DNA of 48,397 nt from an uncultured Pseudomonadota bacterium (lineage in GTDB: Bacteria; Pseudomonadota; Alphaproteobacteria; Rs-D84; CASDRH01). Below are positions 17,429-26,468 of this stretch, in pieces. The notes below the pieces were generated by a model. That model saw only the letters and a list, made by a program, of their open reading frames with translations, made no database searches and was not told the DNA's origin. Within the stretch, counting starts at the first letter, position 1, and each line of letters begins with the position of its first letter. The position numbers were made by a program, and so were the translations under genes. Location: NCBI GenBank assembly GCA_949283075.1, contig CASDRH010000007.1, forward strand, positions 1 to 48,397. Direction: 5' to 3'.

Positions 17429-19588
17429 ATGTCAACAAAATACCTATCAAACTTTTTCCAAGCAAAATCAATTGCGATTGTTGGAGCAAACGACCGCGAA
17501 GGTTCTGTTGGAAAAACATTAACAGAAAACGTATTAAAGGGTGATTTTAAAGGAGATATATATCTAATCAACCACCACAAAACAGAATTATACGGACGCA
17601 AAGCATATTCGGATATAAAAAAACTACCAAAATGCCCTGAACTAGCAATCATCGTAATTCCACCAGCAGGAATACCAGAAGCAATAAGCACTCTTGGAAA
17701 GATGGGTTGTAAAGCGGTAGTAATCATATCAGCTGGATTAAACATTACTCCAGTAAATCCAAAAGAAAAATTCGAACCAAACAAAACAAGGACAGTATTA
17801 GATTATGTATACGAAATGATGGATAAATATGATATGAGATTCATTGGTCCAAACTGTTTAGGTATCGTATCAACTCACGGAGGAGTAAATGGTTCATTCT
17901 CAGCAACATCACCAATAAAAGGTAATATCGGAATGATATCACAATCAGGAGCAGTAGCTTGCTCTGTAATTGACTGGGCAACAGGAAACAACATTGGTTT
18001 TTCACACATAATAACAATTGGAGACCAAGCAGACGTAGACTTTGCAGATTGTATAGAATATTTGGGACAAGATAAAAACTGTAATTCCATCGTAATGTAT
18101 ATGGAAACAATAAAAAACTCAAAAAGATTTTTGGAAGTAGCATATAAAGTCTCAAAAATAAAACCAATTATAGTAATAAAATCAGGACGCAGCGAAGAAG
18201 GAATGAAAGCAGCAGCATCTCATACAGGAGCGCTTGCAGGAAATGATGCTATATACACATCAGCATTTAAAAGAGCAGGAATAGTAAGAGTATCAAAATT
18301 CGAAGACTTATATAACACAATAAAGACATTACAATATAAGGAAAGAATTAAAGGAAAGAATTTAGCTATCTTAACAAACGGAGGTGGCTTCGGAGTAATG
18401 GCAACTGACCGAATGGATTTACACGGGTCAAAGATTCAAACTTTATCAAAAGACACAATAAATAAATTAAACGAAGTATTACCATCAAATTGGTCGCATT
18501 CAAATCCAGTTGACGTAATCGGAGATGCCAGTGGAAAAAGATACGTAGACGCATTAAGAGTATTAGCAAAAGCTCCAGAAATAGATAATATATTGGTATT
18601 ATATTGTCCAACAAACACAAACCCAAGCGAAATTGCAAAAGATATAGTAGACGCATCAAAAATATACAAAATAGAAAATGTATTATCAGCTTGGATAGGA
18701 CAAAATGTCGTAGCTCACGGAAGAAAATTCTTCAACACAAACAGAATACCATCATACGACAGCCCAGAATCAGCAATTGATGGATACATGAACATAATAC
18801 ACGCAAAAAACTTTGCAAAAAGCAAATTATTACCACCATACATAACAAAAGAAGTTGGTAATAAAAAGCACAAAAACTATGCAAAAGTTGCAAAGATTTT
18901 TGATACAGTATTAAAAGAAAAAAGAACAGTTCTATCAGAATTTGAAGCAAAATCAGTCTGTGAGTTATATGATATTCCTGTTGTAAAAACACATATTGTA
19001 AAAACTGCAGAAGAAGCAGAAAAAGTTGCAAAAACTATAAAAGGAAACGTAGTAATCAAAGTATTATCAGACGATATTTCACACAAATCAGATGCTGGTG
19101 GAGTTGTATTAAACATAGAACCAAAAAACATCAAAACATCATATGAAGAAATGATGAAGGTTGTAAAAAAGAATTGTCCAAAAGCAAAAATAAAAGGAGC
19201 AACAATCCAAGAAATGATAACAATGAAAGGATATGAATTGTTAATTGGAATAGTTGAAGACCCAGTATTCGGACAAACAATAATGTTTGGTTCAGGTGGA
19301 ACATCAGTTGAAGTTGTAAAAGACTCTGCAATTGAAATCCTACCAATAAATAAAGAAGTAGCAACAAATATGATAAACAGAACAAGAATATCAAAGTTGC
19401 TAAACGGATATAGAGATGTAAAAGCTGTTAACATTTCTGGCATAGCATCAGTAATAGAAAACACAGCAAAACTAGCAATGGATTTTCCAAATATAAAAGA
19501 ATTAGATTTAAATCCATTGATGGTAGACACAAAGAAAATGATTACAGTTGATGCTAGAATAATTTTAAAAGAGCCATCAAAAAAATAA
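17429..19588 (+). CDS. ADP-forming acyl-CoA (acetyl-CoA) synthetase, fused alpha-beta subunits
   Basis: Converts acyl-CoA, ADP and phosphate to the acid, ATP and CoA (or the reverse). 719 residues. The alpha part has a CoA-binding domain (SIAIVGANDREGSVGKTL, about 13-30), IGPNCLGIVS (about 139-148), the ligase segment ISQSGAVACSVIDWA (about 169-183) and the phospho-His loop AAASHTGALAGND (about 259-271). The C-terminal ATP-grasp beta part starts near 480 (ESKSVCELYDIP-type segment) with KVLSDDISHKSDAGGV and LDLNPLMV. AAGGAGAG precedes the start. Such enzymes give substrate-level ATP from acetyl-CoA in fermentative organisms. Substrate range cannot be told. Confidence 0.88.
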   Translation: MSTKYLSNFFQAKSIAIVGANDREGSVGKTLTENVLKGDFKGDIYLINHHKTELYGRKAYSDIKKLPKCPELAIIVIPPAGIPEAISTLGKMGCKAVVIISAGLNITPVNPKEKFEPNKTRTVLDYVYEMMDKYDMRFIGPNCLGIVSTHGGVNGSFSATSPIKGNIGMISQSGAVACSVIDWATGNNIGFSHIITIGDQADVDFADCIEYLGQDKNCNSIVMYMETIKNSKRFLEVAYKVSKIKPIIVIKSGRSEEGMKAAASHTGALAGNDAIYTSAFKRAGIVRVSKFEDLYNTIKTLQYKERIKGKNLAILTNGGGFGVMATDRMDLHGSKIQTLSKDTINKLNEVLPSNWSHSNPVDVIGDASGKRYVDALRVLAKAPEIDNILVLYCPTNTNPSEIAKDIVDASKIYKIENVLSAWIGQNVVAHGRKFFNTNRIPSYDSPESAIDGYMNIIHAKNFAKSKLLPPYITKEVGNKKHKNYAKVAKIFDTVLKEKRTVLSEFEAKSVCELYDIPVVKTHIVKTAEEAEKVAKTIKGNVVIKVLSDDISHKSDAGGVVLNIEPKNIKTSYEEMMKVVKKNCPKAKIKGATIQEMITMKGYELLIGIVEDPVFGQTIMFGSGGTSVEVVKDSAIEILPINKEVATNMINRTRISKLLNGYRDVKAVNISGIASVIENTAKLAMDFPNIKELDLNPLMVDTKKMITVDARIILKEPSKK

Positions 19589-19618
19589 ATAATTGACTTT
19601 AAAAGTAAAAAAAATATA

Positions 19619-19659
19619 ATGAAGAATTATGAAAGAAAATTTTGTAATTCTTCATTTTT
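19619..19659 (+). terminator. Terminator after the acyl-CoA synthetase gene
   Basis: Stem ATGAAGAATTA (19619-19629) pairs with TAATTCTTCAT (19645-19655), then T-rich sequence. A TTGACT-N16-TATAAT promoter-like pair lies immediately upstream (19593-19620). It would start a transcript at the hairpin itself, so it is probably chance. Between here and thrS (19660-19772) are a small CCCCGTAAGGGG hairpin and a TATAAT at 19698, a likely thrS -10 without a good -35. Confidence 0.7.
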
Positions 19660-19772
19660 CAACTACAACAACCCCGTAAGGGGCAATATAAATCACGTAT
19701 AATATCACACACATATTCACACGCATATAAATGCGATAAAAACAAATTAAAAAATACACAAGAGGTATAAAA

Positions 19773-21521
19773 ATGGAAAAACAACAAATAAATTTAATCA
19801 GACATTCAATGGCACATATTTTAGCACACGCAATAAAAAATATTTACGGAGATAAAGCAAAATATGGAATAGGCCCAGAAATAGAAAACGGATTTTACTA
19901 CGACATAGATTTTTCAAAATGCGAAAGTGCCCCAACAGAAAAAGACTTTGAAAAAATCGAAAAAGAAATGGATAAAATAATAAAACAAAATTTACCATTT
20001 GAAGAAAAAGAAGTATCAAAAGAAGAAGCATTAGAATTATTCAAAGACAACGAATATAAAATTGAATTGATAAAAGGCCTACCAGAAGGCGAAAGAATAA
20101 CAATATACACAGTTGGAAACTTTACAGACCTATGCAAAGGGCCACATATAAAATCAACATCAGAAATAAAGCCTAAATCATATAAGCTTTCAAAAATTGC
20201 AGGAGCATATTGGAGAGGAGACGCAACAAAAGCCCAACTAACAAGAATATATGGATTTGCATTCAGCACAGCAGAAGAACTTGAAAGTCATATAAAAATG
20301 CTAGAAGAAGCAGAAAAACGTGACCACAGAAAACTTGGAAAAGAAATGGACTTATTTCATTTTGAACCAAACTACGCTCCTGGAGCAGTTTTCTGGCACG
20401 ACAAAGGCTACAAGATATACAGAAAGCTAATTGAATATATGAGAACACGCCAAACAAACAACGGATATATAGAAGTATCAACACCAGGAGTAATGGACAG
20501 ATGCTTATGGGAAACATCAGGACACTGGGAAAAATACGGCGAACATAATTATTCTGGAAAAACAGAAGATGGAAAAACATTCTGTATAAAACCGATGAAC
20601 TGTCCAGGTGGAGCATTAATATACAAACAAGGTATAAAATCATATAAAGACCTACCAATAAAAATGGCTGAATTTGGGAAAGTCCACAGATACGAAGCAA
20701 GCGGTTCATTAATGGGATTAATGAGAGTAAGAGAATTCACCCAAGACGATGCACATATTTTCTGCACACCAGAACAAATGGAAAGCGAAGTTATCAAAAC
20801 ATTAAAATTGATATTAGAAATATACAAAGACTTTGGCTTTGACCAAGTAAAAATATATTTATCAACACGCCCAGAAAAAAGAATTGGTTCAGACGAAATA
20901 TGGGACATAGCAGAAAATTCTCTTGCAAATGCATTAAAGAACAACGGATATGAATTTGAAATAAACGAAGGAGAAGGAGCATTCTATGGACCTAAATTAG
21001 AATTCATATTAAAAGACGCAATAGGAAGAGAATGGCAGTGCGGAACAGTTCAAGTAGATATGAACTTACCAGAAAGATTTGACCTAACATATATAGATGA
21101 AAAAGGCGAAAAACAAAGACCAATAATGATACACAGAGCATTATTCGGTTCAATAGAAAGATTCTTGGGAATTTTAATAGAACACCACGCAGGAATATTA
21201 CCATTCTGGCTATCATCAAACCAAGTTGTTATAGCTCCAATTGCAGAAGCATTCAACGATTATGCAGATGAGATAGAAGCAAAATTAAAACAAGCAGGAA
21301 TTTACACAACAAAAGATTTAAGAAACGAAAAAATAAGCTATAAGATACGTGAACATTCACTTCAAAAAGCAAACATCATAGCAATAATCGGAGAAAAAGA
21401 AAAAACAGAAAAAACAATAACAATAAGAGAAATTGGATCTGATGAAAACAAAACATATAAGCTAGAAGAGTTTATAGAAAAAGTAAAAAAGGATTCAAGA
21501 ATGCCAAATTCTTGCTCATAA
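19773..21521 (+). CDS. thrS: Threonyl-tRNA synthetase lacking the TGS domain
   Basis: Charges tRNA-Thr. 582 residues against about 640 in the E. coli type. The protein begins directly at the editing (N2) domain with LIRHSMAHILAHA (about 8-20, the HxxxH editing site), so the N-terminal TGS domain of about 60 residues is missing. TDLCKGPH follows near residue 115. The class II catalytic core is intact: CIKPMNCPGG, RYEASGSLMGLMRVREFTQ (motif 2, about 308-326) and HRALFGSIERFLGIL (motif 3). The C-terminal anticodon-binding domain begins near QVVIAPI. A GAGGT ribosome site lies just upstream of the ATG, and no in-frame start for a TGS domain is visible upstream. Confidence 0.94.
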   Translation: MEKQQINLIRHSMAHILAHAIKNIYGDKAKYGIGPEIENGFYYDIDFSKCESAPTEKDFEKIEKEMDKIIKQNLPFEEKEVSKEEALELFKDNEYKIELIKGLPEGERITIYTVGNFTDLCKGPHIKSTSEIKPKSYKLSKIAGAYWRGDATKAQLTRIYGFAFSTAEELESHIKMLEEAEKRDHRKLGKEMDLFHFEPNYAPGAVFWHDKGYKIYRKLIEYMRTRQTNNGYIEVSTPGVMDRCLWETSGHWEKYGEHNYSGKTEDGKTFCIKPMNCPGGALIYKQGIKSYKDLPIKMAEFGKVHRYEASGSLMGLMRVREFTQDDAHIFCTPEQMESEVIKTLKLILEIYKDFGFDQVKIYLSTRPEKRIGSDEIWDIAENSLANALKNNGYEFEINEGEGAFYGPKLEFILKDAIGREWQCGTVQVDMNLPERFDLTYIDEKGEKQRPIMIHRALFGSIERFLGILIEHHAGILPFWLSSNQVVIAPIAEAFNDYADEIEAKLKQAGIYTTKDLRNEKISYKIREHSLQKANIIAIIGEKEKTEKTITIREIGSDENKTYKLEEFIEKVKKDSRMPNSCS

Positions 21522-21533
21522 AATAAAAAAAGT

Positions 21534-21567
21534 GGTGGGCGGAGAGGTTGTGCGAAATCCGCCTACC
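21534..21567 (-). repeat. Cassette 1, 3' hairpin element
   Basis: 10-base stem GGTGGGCGGA / TCCGCCTACC (one wobble) with a 14-base loop. Read on the plus strand the loop contains GAGGTTGTGC (21544-21553); the cassette transcript (minus strand) therefore carries GCACAACCTC, the exact complement of the ribosome-binding region of cassette 2. No T-run follows on either strand, so it is not a standard terminator. Equivalent hairpins with unrelated stems close all six cassettes. Confidence 0.65.
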
Positions 21568-21640
21568 CTATAACAAACAATAAAAATAACATCTAAAAAA
21601 TAAAGGTGCATTAGCCTTACAAAAACCGACCAGCAAGCTT

Positions 21641-22129
21641 TTAATATTCAATTAAATTTGGGTCAATTTCAGCATTACCAAACTTAACATTTATATCCCA
21701 TCTGGAACAGACTTTTACATCGACTCTGTCATAAGTTGATTTTTTAACATCTCTATAACATCTCCATTTATAAGTAGCATAACAAGGCTTAACACCATAA
21801 CTAACATAATCACAACCACCAGGCCTTTCCCACTGACATATTTCGTAAGACTCTTTGTCTTTCCACTCACGATATTTCATATCAAAACCATCAACCCACT
21901 CTTCACACTTCAAAACATCTTCTTTGTATTTATTACAAACTGTTAATCTTTCAGTGCAATTACCACTTCCGTTTCCTCCAGATGTCTTCACGCAAAAAGA
22001 TATTGTTTCTGCACATTCAAAAGTAGAAGCTTTAATATGATTAAAACAAAGCAAACTTATAAATATTACAGAAACAGCAAAAATATATTTTCTAAAACTT
22101 ATAATTTGATTTTCATTATTTTTTTTCAT
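21641..22129 (-). CDS. Cassette 1: exported Cys-rich protein, family A, C-terminal DPNLIEY
   Basis: 162 residues from ATG at 22129; a GTG nine bases upstream is less likely because AGGGAG lies at the right distance from the ATG. Sec-type signal peptide, cleavage near IKAS. The mature protein has ten Cys. It shares with cassette 2 an N-terminal block (STFECAETISFCVK, then ERLTVCNKYKEDVLKCEEWVD) and a C-terminal block (VKVCSRWDINVKFGNAEIDPNLIEY spans the last 25 residues), while the middle (about 73-130) is unrelated. Function unknown; probably extracellular or periplasmic and disulphide-bonded. It lies convergent with thrS and divergent from the pilus operon. Not a prepilin: no G-[FM]xxxE cleavage site. 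Confidence 0.72.
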   Translation of the reverse strand: MKKNNENQIISFRKYIFAVSVIFISLLCFNHIKASTFECAETISFCVKTSGGNGSGNCTERLTVCNKYKEDVLKCEEWVDGFDMKYREWKDKESYEICQWERPGGCDYVSYGVKPCYATYKWRCYRDVKKSTYDRVDVKVCSRWDINVKFGNAEIDPNLIEY

Positions 22130-22166
22130 AGCTTTCACTCCCTATTTTTTTGTTAAACAAACCATC

Positions 22167-22193
22167 AAAAATGCCATTAACATCAATAATGAC
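22167..22193 (-). terminator. Cassette 1, putative leader attenuator
   Basis: On the minus strand GUCAUU pairs with AAUGGC (one wobble) and is followed by AUUUUUG. It begins at the end of the leader's CUUCCAG segment and overlaps it slightly, placing it like the stronger hairpin of cassette 5. Confidence 0.4.
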
Positions 22194-22358
22194 TGGAAGC
22201 TCGAAACTATAAAAACAGATTATTTAAAATAGTGTGATTTATTCAAAGAACAAAACCAACGGCAAAGCCGAAAGTAATGCAATATATTCATCACCTTCCA
22301 GCCAAACGCCTGTAAGGTGTAAAACACTTTCATCTGTTTTTAAGGGTTTTCGAGACCC
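22193..22358 (-). ncRNA. Cassette 1, structured pseudoknotted leader RNA
   Basis: Transcribed from about 22398 toward the gene. Pairings seen: a hairpin GGGT/ACCC (22344-22358) whose loop GTTTTCGAG pairs with CTCGAAAC (22200-22207, one bulge); helix P1 ATCTGTTTTT (22332-22341) with AAAAACAGAT (22211-22220); GCTGGAAG (minus) with CTTCCAG (22193-22199), which crosses P1 and makes a pseudoknot; P2 GTGAT/ATCAC; and an inner hairpin CGGC/GCCG. The same architecture with different bases is found in cassettes 2-5. Confidence 0.75.
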
Positions 22359-22405
22359 AATTGCCCAATTTACATAAAAAAACATATATAAAATGGACAA
22401 TATCA

Positions 22406-22433
22406 ATTATAACAACACTTACAAAATTTCCAA
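22406..22433 (-). promoter_or_regulatory. Cassette 1 promoter
   Basis: Minus strand: -35 TTGGAA (22428-22433), 16-base spacer, perfect -10 TATAAT (22406-22411). Start expected near 22398, giving an untranslated leader of about 270 bases before the gene. Confidence 0.75.
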
Positions 22434-22504
22434 TAAAATTATTAACAAATAAAATAACATCAAAAAACAAGCAGTAAACTAAGGACAAAAATTGTTTTTA
22501 TCAC

Positions 22505-22533
22505 TTGTCAAGGATTCGAAAAAATGATATGAT
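22505..22533 (+). promoter_or_regulatory. Promoter of the type IVb pilus operon
   Basis: -35 TTGTCA (22505-22510), 17-base spacer, -10 TATGAT (22528-22533), about 38 bases upstream of the first pilus gene and back to back with the cassette 1 promoter. Confidence 0.6.
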
Positions 22534-22571
22534 ATACATGAGAAAGGTAATTGATAAAGGGATAAGGAAAT

Positions 22572-23453
22572 ATGTTAAAGGTGTCAAACCAAACATTTTA
22601 CAGGTCTATTTCGCTAGCATTTATATTAATTTTTGTAGCATATAATAACTGTACAGCAGATGAAGCTCCATCAGTAGCAGAAACAACAAACGCACAAAAT
22701 CAATCTGCACAACCAACACAAATGCAACAACCACTTGCAAGACCTATGACAGCAAATTCACAAGGGTATAATATAGCAAACCCTGCTCCAGATGGATTAA
22801 ACAGAACTGGAATGATACCACCACCATCAGGACAACAACCACCAGTATGGCCATTACAAAATACAGAACCTGGAATAGATCCAAGATCACTAGACGACCC
22901 ATTTTCAGGCTCAGTTGAAAAGCCAACACAACCAGACGGCTGGTCAGGTGGAGCAGACTTAGTCACAAAAGAATCAGATGCAGTAAGATATGCAAGAGAA
23001 GAACAAGCTGCTGCATTTATGCCACTTGGAACAAAAGATATGATGGTAGATGACGGAGCAAAAACTTTATCCGCATCAATCCAATTCGGAGGAGGATACG
23101 GATCAACAAGATCAAGCGAAAGAGCAATTGCCGAAGTTGAATTACAAGGTCAAGGCGACGAAACCGCAGAAAAAGTATACGGAACAGAAGATGTTAAAGA
23201 CTGGATTGCAAAAGAAGGCTTAACATTAAGAGAAGTTTTAATCGAATGGGCAAAAATAGATGGTTGGGAAATTATCTGGAATACAAACAGAGAATATCCA
23301 TTAAAAGCAAGTGCTATATTCCGTGGACGTTTCAAAGACGTAACAGCAGCGATAATAAGGGGATTCTCAAAAGCATATCCACCACCATACGCAAAATTCT
23401 ATTTAGGAAATAAAGTTATAGTCATTCAAACTATGGAGGATGATAATGATTAA
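22572..23453 (+). CDS. pilL: PilL-like type IVb pilus protein with TcpQ-type C-terminal domain
   Basis: 293 residues. A signal peptide (hydrophobic core about 14-24) is followed by a Pro/Gln-rich linker (about 35-125). The C-terminal ~80 residues (WIAKEGLTLREVLIEWAKID, then GWEIIWNTNREYPLKASA, RGRFKDVTAAII) match the toxin-coregulated-pilus Q domain (TcpQ/PilL), which helps the secretin reach or hold its place in the outer membrane. It is the first gene of a six-gene operon; its last 8 bases overlap the secretin gene. The Cys at YNNCTA could be a lipid site, but the residues before it are unusual for a lipobox. PilL assignment rests on the C-terminal domain and on gene order. Confidence 0.75.
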   Translation: MLKVSNQTFYRSISLAFILIFVAYNNCTADEAPSVAETTNAQNQSAQPTQMQQPLARPMTANSQGYNIANPAPDGLNRTGMIPPPSGQQPPVWPLQNTEPGIDPRSLDDPFSGSVEKPTQPDGWSGGADLVTKESDAVRYAREEQAAAFMPLGTKDMMVDDGAKTLSASIQFGGGYGSTRSSERAIAEVELQGQGDETAEKVYGTEDVKDWIAKEGLTLREVLIEWAKIDGWEIIWNTNREYPLKASAIFRGRFKDVTAAIIRGFSKAYPPPYAKFYLGNKVIVIQTMEDDND

Positions 23454-25074
23454 CAAATTAAAAAGATTAATTAAAAACACAGGAAAGGCATTCCTTGCAA
23501 TAGGAATTGCTTTTGCTATTACTGCTTGTACTGCATCAAAAGAACGTGCAGCATCAACAGATGCAAAAGTAAAAAGCAACCTTGAAGGTGCAGAAAACGC
23601 AATGGAAATGTCAACAAAGCCAGGTGAAACAGTATCAGTTGACACAGTAACAATGTCAGATGATTTATACCTTGGTCACGACAGTATTATGTTGGAATAC
23701 TTAAATCCTTTACCAAAAGATTTTGAAACAGACTACGGTATCACATTAACATCAAAAGAAAAAACAGGAATATTCGGACTTGCTAACCAAATCACATACT
23801 TAACAGGAATACAAGTAAAAGTTCTTGATATAACAGATGCAATAAAAGCAAAAAAGATAAACGTATCATATTCAGGACCATTAAGCGGATTGTTAAATAT
23901 GGTATCAAATGAATTAGGTGTATCTTGGGAATACACAGGAAATGTAATAAACATTTTCTCAACAAGAACAAAAACATTTTCATTATACACATTAGCAACA
24001 GAAACAAAATTATCATCAAAGATAAAAGGAGACTCAAAAGGAGACTCAACAATAACAACAGATGTAAATTTAGAAAATTGGACAGATATTGAAAACACAA
24101 TCAAAAGTATGATTGCTGGTGAAGCTGCTGCAAGTGTAAATATATCACGTCCAACAGGAACTGTAACAGTAACAGCATCATTACCAAAATTAAGGACTAT
24201 TGAAAAATACATAAACTCAATTAACAGAAGATTCACAAGACAAGTTGCAATCCACATAAAAATAGTTCAAGTTTCATTAGAAGATTCAGATTCAATGGGA
24301 TTAGATTTAAACGCAGTATTTAAATCAGCAAGTGGAATCCAAATAGCATCAGGTTCAGGTGGACAAACTAGCGGAAGCACAGGAGATGGAACAACAACAG
24401 CATCAACAACAAATTCAAGTAATGGAAACGGAGATTTAAGCTTCACAATCTTAAACACAACAGGTGCTTTAAACGCTCTTGCTGGCTCAGAAGCAGCAGT
24501 ACAAGCTTTATCAAAGCAAGGAAGAGTATCATATGTTACAAACACAACATTACTAACAAGAAATGGAAGAGTATTCCCATTTAACATGTTACAAGAATTT
24601 AAATATGTTGCATCTATGGCAACATCAACAGAAAACACAACAGCAACAACGGACGTAAGAACTGAATCAGAATCAACAGGTCTATCAATTCAAATATTAC
24701 CAAATATTTTGGATAACGGACGCTTATTACTTATGTTTGGATTAACATTAAGAGAATTAATAGAACTAACCCCAGCGGATAGTACAGGAAAGAACTTAAT
24801 TATGTTACCAAAGATAGATAACAGAAGCTTCTTAAACGAATTGATACTACAATCAGGACAAACAGTTGTATTGACAGGATTTGAAAAGAACGTAAACAAA
24901 AACAATGATGTAGGACTTGGAAACCCAGATTTCAAAGCTCTTGGTGGTAGCCGTGAAACATCAAGCACAAAAGAAGTATTGGTTGTAATTTTAACACCAC
25001 AAATTTTGAAATCATCAATGCACCCTGATAAACGAGCTGGAAGCAACTACGGTATATCAGAAGTAACAGAATAA
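23446..25074 (+). CDS. pilN: PilN-type secretin lipoprotein of the type IVb pilus
   Basis: Outer-membrane channel for the pilus. Starting at ATG 23446 (GGAGG seven bases upstream; the ATG at 23440 lies too close to that site) the protein has 542 residues. A lipobox AITACTAS puts the acylated Cys near residue 27. N-domain sequence is followed by a Ser/Gly/Thr-rich spacer (about 300-325) and the secretin core (about 330-535), with VTNTTLLTRNG, LSIQILPNIL, the signature VVLTGFEKN and KEVLVVILTPQIL. The length and lipoprotein form match the R64 thin-pilus PilN rather than PilQ of type IVa pili. Confidence 0.88.
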   Translation: MINKLKRLIKNTGKAFLAIGIAFAITACTASKERAASTDAKVKSNLEGAENAMEMSTKPGETVSVDTVTMSDDLYLGHDSIMLEYLNPLPKDFETDYGITLTSKEKTGIFGLANQITYLTGIQVKVLDITDAIKAKKINVSYSGPLSGLLNMVSNELGVSWEYTGNVINIFSTRTKTFSLYTLATETKLSSKIKGDSKGDSTITTDVNLENWTDIENTIKSMIAGEAAASVNISRPTGTVTVTASLPKLRTIEKYINSINRRFTRQVAIHIKIVQVSLEDSDSMGLDLNAVFKSASGIQIASGSGGQTSGSTGDGTTTASTTNSSNGNGDLSFTILNTTGALNALAGSEAAVQALSKQGRVSYVTNTTLLTRNGRVFPFNMLQEFKYVASMATSTENTTATTDVRTESESTGLSIQILPNILDNGRLLLMFGLTLRELIELTPADSTGKNLIMLPKIDNRSFLNELILQSGQTVVLTGFEKNVNKNNDVGLGNPDFKALGGSRETSSTKEVLVVILTPQILKSSMHPDKRAGSNYGISEVTE

Positions 25075-25094
25075 AAAGGATTACGGGTAAAGGT

Positions 25095-26468
25095 ATGCTT
25101 TTCATCAGCCAGAAGCCAAAAGATGCAACAAGTGCAACAGAACAAAAGAATGAAAAGGCAAAAAAAGCCAAAACTGTTGCACCTAAAAATAAAAGCGTCA
25201 TAACAGTTGGCAAAAAAAAATATGCCGTTGGTATATTATGGCAGCCATTCAGAAGTTTATCAGCAAAAAATGCAGAAATAAAAGAAGCATCAAAATTCAA
25301 TAAAACAAATTTATTCTGTGTAAAAAATAAAGGAATACCTCAATATGGGCTTGCATCAACCAAAGAAGGCTATTCATCAGGTATGGCAACAGGAGCAGGA
25401 GCAGTTGCAAACGTATTAAGTGATAAATCATCATCCGTATCAATGTTCAAAGTAAACATAGGTTGGTGGATGGTTGTAATCAGGAACGACTTAATCTTAC
25501 CAGAAGAAGATAAAATTTTCACAGACGAAGAAGAAGCAAAAAAAGCATTTACAGCAATGTTAACAGTTCCAGATTGGGGATACAGAATTTGTCCAGAATC
25601 TTGGCAAGTTCCAGATTCTAAAGAAATACCAATCGAACAATTATTAACTGGTAAAATACCAAACATAACTTTACAAAATCTAGATAACACAATGACTCAC
25701 CTAATAATATTCGCAGTAATTGCAGGAATTGCAGGTGTAGGCTTCAAAATAATAATGGATAAGAAAAAACAACAAGAAGCAGAATTACAAAGGCAACTTG
25801 AAGAAGCGCGCCGTATACAAATGGAGCAAGAAAGAAAAAAGAAAGAAGAAGAACAAAGATTAGCAAATATGCCAGTACCTCCAGCATGGGAAAAAATAAT
25901 AGACCCAAAAAAGTTTACAGAGGTATGCATAGAACACGTCAGAAGAAATTTCCAAATATTTGCAGGTTGGGGATTAAAATCAATAACCTGTGAACAAACA
26001 GGAGTAAAAGTCGAGTGGGTAAGAGGAGATATGGGGAAAAACGACTGGTTGGAAGAAAAAGCAAAGATAGAAGGATATATCCCACCAGAAATGACTTTTG
26101 AAGAAATCACCGCAACCAAGGCAACAGGAATAATAAAATATTCTGAAAAAGAATTACAACAAATCCGCGGTGAACCATTCATAAAAATGGCAGATTTAAA
26201 AAACAAACTCGCAGACTGGTTTGAAAACTATGGAATGCAAAATGGAAAAACGACAGAAAGTTCAAAAACAGTAAATCTGCCAGAAGCAAATAAATCTGAA
26301 AGCTTTCCTTATTTAAAGTTTTATTTTGAAAATAAACGTAATCCAATTGACGTAATGAATTTATTAAAAAGCTTTTCTGGGCTTGAATTTACTTCAATAA
26401 AATGCGATAATGTAAACGATATAGAGATTAAATGGACTTATGAGGGAATTGTCTATGCTAAAAAATAA
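25095..26468 (+). CDS. pilO: PilO-like type IVb pilus assembly protein
   Basis: 457 residues. The cytoplasmic N-terminal half contains GKKKYAVGILWQP, a pattern of type 4b pilus PilO2 proteins, and GWWMVVIRNDLILPEEDKIF (about 134-153). One membrane helix (LIIFAVIAGIAGVGFKIIM, about 203-221) is followed by a charged coiled coil (about 222-260, QQEAELQRQLEEARRIQ) and a periplasmic domain. It links inner-membrane and secretin parts of the machine. It sits 20 bases after pilN and overlaps pilP by 14 bases. Assignment rests on this pattern, topology and operon position. Confidence 0.7.
   Translation: MLFISQKPKDATSATEQKNEKAKKAKTVAPKNKSVITVGKKKYAVGILWQPFRSLSAKNAEIKEASKFNKTNLFCVKNKGIPQYGLASTKEGYSSGMATGAGAVANVLSDKSSSVSMFKVNIGWWMVVIRNDLILPEEDKIFTDEEEAKKAFTAMLTVPDWGYRICPESWQVPDSKEIPIEQLLTGKIPNITLQNLDNTMTHLIIFAVIAGIAGVGFKIIMDKKKQQEAELQRQLEEARRIQMEQERKKKEEEQRLANMPVPPAWEKIIDPKKFTEVCIEHVRRNFQIFAGWGLKSITCEQTGVKVEWVRGDMGKNDWLEEKAKIEGYIPPEMTFEEITATKATGIIKYSEKELQQIRGEPFIKMADLKNKLADWFENYGMQNGKTTESSKTVNLPEANKSESFPYLKFYFENKRNPIDVMNLLKSFSGLEFTSIKCDNVNDIEIKWTYEGIVYAKK

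Noticed and set aside
19593-19620. Promoter TTGACT-N16-TATAAT after the acyl-CoA synthetase gene
   Set aside because: It would initiate at the terminator hairpin itself and lead to nothing; more likely chance in AT-rich sequence.
19660-19772. T-box or other tRNA-sensing leader before thrS
   Set aside because: Only about 110 bases, with a small CCCCGTAAGGGG hairpin; no T-box consensus or specifier loop is visible, and T-boxes are not expected in this group.
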